Positions 33,953-37,217 of a DNA stretch of 37,217 nt are shown piece by piece. The stretch comes from Chitinophagales bacterium. Its GTDB lineage: Bacteria > Bacteroidota > Bacteroidia > Chitinophagales > Saprospiraceae. Position 1 is the first letter of the stretch, and every line of letters begins with the position of its first letter. Under the pieces are notes generated by a model. The model ran no database searches. It was given only the letters and a program-made list of their open reading frames with translations, and was not told where the DNA came from. Where the stretch lies: the NCBI GenBank assembly GCA_017303475.1, contig JAFLBO010000043.1:1-37217 (forward strand), written 5' to 3'. A program made the translations under genes and the position numbers.

Positions 33953-35128
33953 TTAATTCAACCTTTCCCAAATTCCGGCAATCCCCTGGCCGCCGCCCAC
34001 GCAGGCGGTAACCATACCGTATTTCTGGTTGCTGCGGCGCATTTCGTTGAGTAGCTGAACGGTGAGTTTGGCGCCGGTGCAGCCCAACGGGTGTCCCAAG
34101 GCTACTGCTCCGCCGTTTACATTGACGATATCGGGATTCAATCCGGCTTCTTTGATTACCGCCAATGCCTGTGCGGCAAAGGCTTCATTGAGCTCAATGG
34201 CCTGGATATCATCGAGTTTCATGCCGGCTTGCTTGAGGGCTTTAGGAATGGCAGCACAGGGTCCAATACCCATGTACAGCGGCTCTACACCGGCTACAGA
34301 ACAGGCGGCCAAACGGGCGATGGGCTGCAAACCCAGATTTTTCACCATTTCTTCCGACATAACCAGCACGAATGCGGCGCCATCGGAGGTTTGGGAGGAG
34401 TTGCCGGCAGTAACCACACCACCCTGGGCGAATGCCGGGCGCAGTTTGCCCAAGCCTTCCAGATTGGTATCGCGACGCACGCCTTCATCGGTATCTACGG
34501 TGTTGACGCGCTCTTTGCGCTTGTCGTTTTCCACCCATACCTCAGGTACCTGAACCGGCACAATTTCATCTTTGAATTTGCCGGAATCAATGGCTGCAGC
34601 AGCTTTCTGGTGACTGCGCACGCTGAATTCGTCGGCGGCTTCGCGGGAGATATTCCATTTGGCGGCCACGGCTTCGGCGGTAAGTCCCATACCTACGAGG
34701 TAGTCGGGCGTATCTTTGGCGATGTTGTAGTTGGGCGCCAGTTTGTAGCCGGTCATGGGGATGAGCGACATGCTTTCGGCGCCGCCGGCCACGTAGCAAT
34801 GGCCCATGCCGGCACGGATCTTGGCCACAGCAATGCTGATGGTTTCCAGGCCGGAAGCACAATAGCGGTTGACGGTCATACCGGGAACTTCTTTACCCAG
34901 TGCGCGGTTGGAGATCAGGCGACCAATTTGCAGGCCCTGCTCCCCTTCCGGGTTGGCGCAGCCTACAATGCAATCGTCCACGAGTTTCGGATCCAGGGCC
35001 GGCACGGAGGCCATGAGTTGTTTGATGACATCAATGGCCAAATCATCCGGGCGGTAAGATTTGAAACCGCCTTTTCCGGCTTTTCCAACGGCTGAACGAA
35101 AGCCTGCTACGATATATGCTTCTTGCAT
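33953..35128 (-). CDS. Acetyl-CoA C-acyltransferase (thiolase)
   Basis: A 391-residue thiolase that cleaves 3-ketoacyl-CoA with CoA (beta-oxidation) or runs the reverse condensation. Catalytic residues are visible: Cys90 in VNRYCASGLETI, His346 in VALGHPLGCTGA and the second Cys near 376 in TACVGGGQGIAG. The usual partner, a 3-hydroxyacyl-CoA dehydrogenase/enoyl-CoA hydratase gene, is not adjacent, but the acyl-CoA synthetase at 23414 is consistent with a fatty acid catabolism role. Degradative rather than biosynthetic use is inferred. The stop codon (TAA) abuts the GTCATTT array, and a CACTAAGG palindrome lies just upstream of the start. Confidence 0.93.
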   Translation of the reverse strand: MQEAYIVAGFRSAVGKAGKGGFKSYRPDDLAIDVIKQLMASVPALDPKLVDDCIVGCANPEGEQGLQIGRLISNRALGKEVPGMTVNRYCASGLETISIAVAKIRAGMGHCYVAGGAESMSLIPMTGYKLAPNYNIAKDTPDYLVGMGLTAEAVAAKWNISREAADEFSVRSHQKAAAAIDSGKFKDEIVPVQVPEVWVENDKRKERVNTVDTDEGVRRDTNLEGLGKLRPAFAQGGVVTAGNSSQTSDGAAFVLVMSEEMVKNLGLQPIARLAACSVAGVEPLYMGIGPCAAIPKALKQAGMKLDDIQAIELNEAFAAQALAVIKEAGLNPDIVNVNGGAVALGHPLGCTGAKLTVQLLNEMRRSNQKYGMVTACVGGGQGIAGIWERLN

Positions 35129-35157
35129 GATGGAGAGAATTTCTTGTTATGTAATTT

Positions 35158-35244
35158 ACCACGAAGCCACTAAGGGCACTAAGTTATTTGAGTTTATCCG
35201 TACTTTGTTATGAATTATCTTAGTGCCTTAAGTGCCTTAGTGGT
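35158..35244. repeat. CACTAAGG palindrome upstream of the thiolase gene
   Basis: ACCACGAAGCCACTAAGGGC plus ACTAAG (35158-35183) pairs imperfectly with CTTAGTGCCTTAAGTGCC plus TTAGTGGT (35219-35244). Related to 29882. From 35250 to 35437 I see no gene or repeat. Confidence 0.85.
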
Positions 35245-35437
35245 GAATAAGCCCTCAAAAGTACATCCTTTAGCGAAAATGCGCTAAATTGATTTTCTGC
35301 TTCTTTGAAACAGGTAATGTGGCTAATGGTTGGCGTTGTTCACTCTTTTTTAAAGAGCTTCAAAATTCTGATGCTGTTTTGCTAATCAAATTACGATAAA
35401 TAGACCGAAACTGGATGTTAATTAACATTCTAAATGC

Positions 35438-35467
35438 TTGACTCTGCCATATATTGCTTTATTTTTG
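35438..35467 (+). promoter_or_regulatory. Promoter for the M43-like protease gene
   Basis: TTG (35438-35440), 19-bp spacer, TATTTTTG (35460-35467), a perfect consensus. It predicts a transcript start near 35473, upstream of an ATG at 35503 that is out of frame with the protease. Confidence 0.65.
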
Positions 35468-35518
35468 ATGAAATTAATTCACCATTTAAAAATGACAAAT
35501 TTATGAACCATTTATTAA

Positions 35519-35541
35519 GAATCACGGAATCACGGAATCAC
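35519..35541. repeat. 8-bp tandem repeat (GAATCACG) at the 5' end of a secreted protease gene
   Basis: Two full copies and seven bases of a third. The ATG at 35503 is out of frame with the protease at the present copy number. One more unit (+8 nt) would put it in frame and create a full signal peptide. Confidence 0.7.
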
Positions 35542-35557
35542 ATTAACGCTATTTTTG

Positions 35558-37153
35558 ATGTTTTTTGTGTTTTTCCAGACGATAGCTCAGCCGCTTGAAA
35601 ACCCCTTCGTTTGTGGCACAGATGGAAGCCCCTCTGGCCCTGGAGGAGGCCCTGAAAACCCCATTTGCACGGATCCGGCTTCAGTAAGGTATGTTCGGAT
35701 AGCCGTCCACTACCTGCTGCGCGAAGATACTTATGTGGAGACCATTACAGACAATTGTAATAGCGCTATTCCGCCCTATTCCTTTACATACGTTGGCCCG
35801 GGTAATTTTACAGAAACCAATGATGGCGTAGGCAACCCGGGTTATAATGGATTTCAACATGCCGAGAATTTTGTTGGGATTGCCAATGAAATGTTAGCTG
35901 ATAATCAGGATCATTGGCGAAAAACACCTGGAGTTAATTATCCTGCTACACCACCGGATATAAACATTCAATACCTTTTGGTGGGTGTCTATTTTCACAG
36001 AGATGATGAAGCATTTCAGCCTACAGCCGGATTAAATATCCACACTAAGTACGATGTTGGTTCCAATACTGTGATAGATGTATATTGTCTTCATTATCCC
36101 GGATTTGGTCGAGACGGGGAAGCCTTCGAGTTTGGAGGATTTAATAAATTTGTATTTTTGAATGATTATAAACATTACCTCAAACCTTATTGTCGTGAAT
36201 GGTCAAAAATAAATACGGCAAGAAGTATGAACCATGAAATTGGGCATACACTCAATCTTATACATACTTGGTCTGGATTAGATAATTGCAATGATACACC
36301 TGAGGGTTTTCTTTATGACCATATTGATGGGGTTAATTGTTTTCCAAGAAGGGCCAACTGTTGGACTTATGACTCGTCTGAGCCTGGATGCCCTAAAAAA
36401 CCATGCGACGAATGGTTCAAGATTTCCAATAATATCATGGATTACAATCATTGGGATCCTGCCTGGACGGAATGTCAGATCGGCAGGATGAACCAAAATC
36501 TATTGGGCAATGGAAACCCTTATATCCATTCATGTAATGGCTGCGCTCCCTCTCAAGCATTTTTTTATGTCAGAAGCCCACAAGCCGTTTGCCCTCCCCA
36601 GCAAGGAGGTAGCAATGTGATATTAAATGGTCAGCCATCTATCAATGAGAACAGATACCTGATTGAAATATGTGAAGTACTTGCCAACCAACCGAATAAC
36701 TGCATTGCAGGATACTTCAACTCTGGATGGCAAATTGGCGCTTTGGGCAATATAAGTTTATCAACCTTGTATACTTTTCAGGCCAATAAAGTATATAGAA
36801 TCAAACTTACGGTTGACAATACGGAATGCCCGGGTAGTGACGTGCACGAGCAACTGCTGTATACCACCGATGATTGCACCTATCCACCGCCACCTTGCTG
36901 TTTTGAAATGGCAGCCACCAATCCGTTTGGTAGCAACTTAACGGTCTATTACAACGCTCCTGAAACAGGAAACTTGAACCTGGCGCTCATCAACTTAACC
37001 ACAAGCGTTACCACTACGCTTTACAATTCTTCCGCAGTAACGGCGGGCTTTTATGAGCAAACCTTTCAAGTGGGCCAGCTACCCAGCGGCAATTACGCGC
37101 TTCGAGCCATCTTCAATGGCGGGATTTACACTAAAAACATTGTAAAACTTTAA
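35558..37153 (+). CDS. Secreted M43-like metalloprotease with T9SS sorting domain
   Basis: A protein of about 531 residues from ATG 35558. A zinc motif HEIGHTLNLIH (about 226-236) has the HExxHxxxxxH layout of M43 (pappalysin-like) proteases, with Asn where the family usually has Gly, and the Met-turn is NIMDYN (about 293). Many cysteines suit an exported enzyme. The C-terminal 75 residues (NPFGSNLTVYY ... LPSGNYALRAIFNGGIYTKNIVKL) are a type A T9SS sorting domain. From 35558 the signal peptide would be only about 11 residues without a basic start. A normal one (MNHLLRITESRNH then GITLTLFLMFFVFFQTIAQ) appears if the ATG at 35503 is joined by a frame change in the 8-bp repeat. Confidence 0.82.
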   Translation: MFFVFFQTIAQPLENPFVCGTDGSPSGPGGGPENPICTDPASVRYVRIAVHYLLREDTYVETITDNCNSAIPPYSFTYVGPGNFTETNDGVGNPGYNGFQHAENFVGIANEMLADNQDHWRKTPGVNYPATPPDINIQYLLVGVYFHRDDEAFQPTAGLNIHTKYDVGSNTVIDVYCLHYPGFGRDGEAFEFGGFNKFVFLNDYKHYLKPYCREWSKINTARSMNHEIGHTLNLIHTWSGLDNCNDTPEGFLYDHIDGVNCFPRRANCWTYDSSEPGCPKKPCDEWFKISNNIMDYNHWDPAWTECQIGRMNQNLLGNGNPYIHSCNGCAPSQAFFYVRSPQAVCPPQQGGSNVILNGQPSINENRYLIEICEVLANQPNNCIAGYFNSGWQIGALGNISLSTLYTFQANKVYRIKLTVDNTECPGSDVHEQLLYTTDDCTYPPPPCCFEMAATNPFGSNLTVYYNAPETGNLNLALINLTTSVTTTLYNSSAVTAGFYEQTFQVGQLPSGNYALRAIFNGGIYTKNIVKL

Positions 37154-37156
37154 ACC

Positions 37157-37217
37157 ATGAAAAAGCTTCTATACGTGATGGGAGCCATTTTCATGGCTAC
37201 CCCGCTAACAGTTTTGG
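37157..37217 (+). CDS. Start of an exported protein (truncated by window end)
   Basis: ATG 3 nt after the protease stop opens MKKLLYVMGAIFMATPLTVL, a typical signal peptide beginning. Only about 20 codons are visible. The spacing suggests co-transcription with the protease. Confidence 0.6.
   Translation, partial: MKKLLYVMGAIFMATPLTVL

Noticed and set aside
35550..35557. TATTTTTG promoter element overlapping the protease start
   Set aside because: It would start transcription downstream of the only in-frame ATG nearby, and a better promoter with a -33 element lies at 35438-35467.

Overview
The window looks like chromosomal DNA from a member of the Bacteroidota, probably near the Saprospiria, although the class is inference. 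The evidence is Bacteroidota-type promoters (TTG or TTTG, 19-21 bp, TAnnTTTG) ahead of many genes, a PorP/SprF type IX secretion (T9SS) membrane protein, a metalloprotease with a T9SS C-terminal sorting domain, a bactofilin next to AtpZ, and a tRNA-guanine transglycosylase without the usual zinc cysteines. Apart from one AT-rich cassette (about 20.9-23.3 kb) the genes are mostly housekeeping, in short operons on both strands.

Layout. 1-1970: 5' two thirds of a 23S rRNA gene on the minus strand, with its own promoter-like sequence and no 16S or tRNA upstream. 2.2-6.4 kb: YwqG-like protein, sugar nucleotidyltransferase, secreted GH3 beta-glucosidase. 6.6-8.8 kb: AlkA-like glycosylase and a YfiT/DinB-fold enzyme fused to a histone H1-like Lys/Ala/Pro tail. 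8.8-11.3 kb (minus): frameshifted SPFH/prohibitin gene, DUF1648 protein, SAM hydrolase. 11.4-17.3 kb: PhoH ATPase, dipeptide epimerase (minus), then biotin carrier, SPOR-like protein, RodA and Tgt. 17.8-20.9 kb: PorP/SprF, bactofilin, AtpZ, an AtpI-like protein without the rest of the ATP synthase, and a DinB protein. 20.85-23.3 kb (minus): HTH protein, two secreted Cys-rich peptides and a propeller lipoprotein, with a MITE-like element and a 10-bp tandem array. 23.4-28.8 kb: long-chain acyl-CoA synthetase and a giant FG-GAP/UnbV protein. 29-31 kb (minus): membrane protein, EVE protein, XerD. 31-35.1 kb: sensor kinase, alpha/beta hydrolase, thiolase (minus). 35.4-37.2 kb: secreted M43-like T9SS protease whose signal-peptide region carries an 8-bp repeat frameshift, then the start of another exported protein.

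The most striking feature is non-coding. Nearly every longer intergenic gap holds a short-unit tandem array, often folded into a long palindrome (one has 77-bp arms with a single mismatch). The arrays fall into families (GTCATTT, GTAGACGG/GTGGACGG, GAGTGA, ACGCGGATG, CGCAGAGG, CACTAAGG, AAATATCGCA) and repeatedly begin at, or supply, the stop codon of the adjacent gene. Other observations worth attention are the solo 23S unit, the YfiT-histone tail fusion, the peptide/propeller cassette and two apparent frameshifts.
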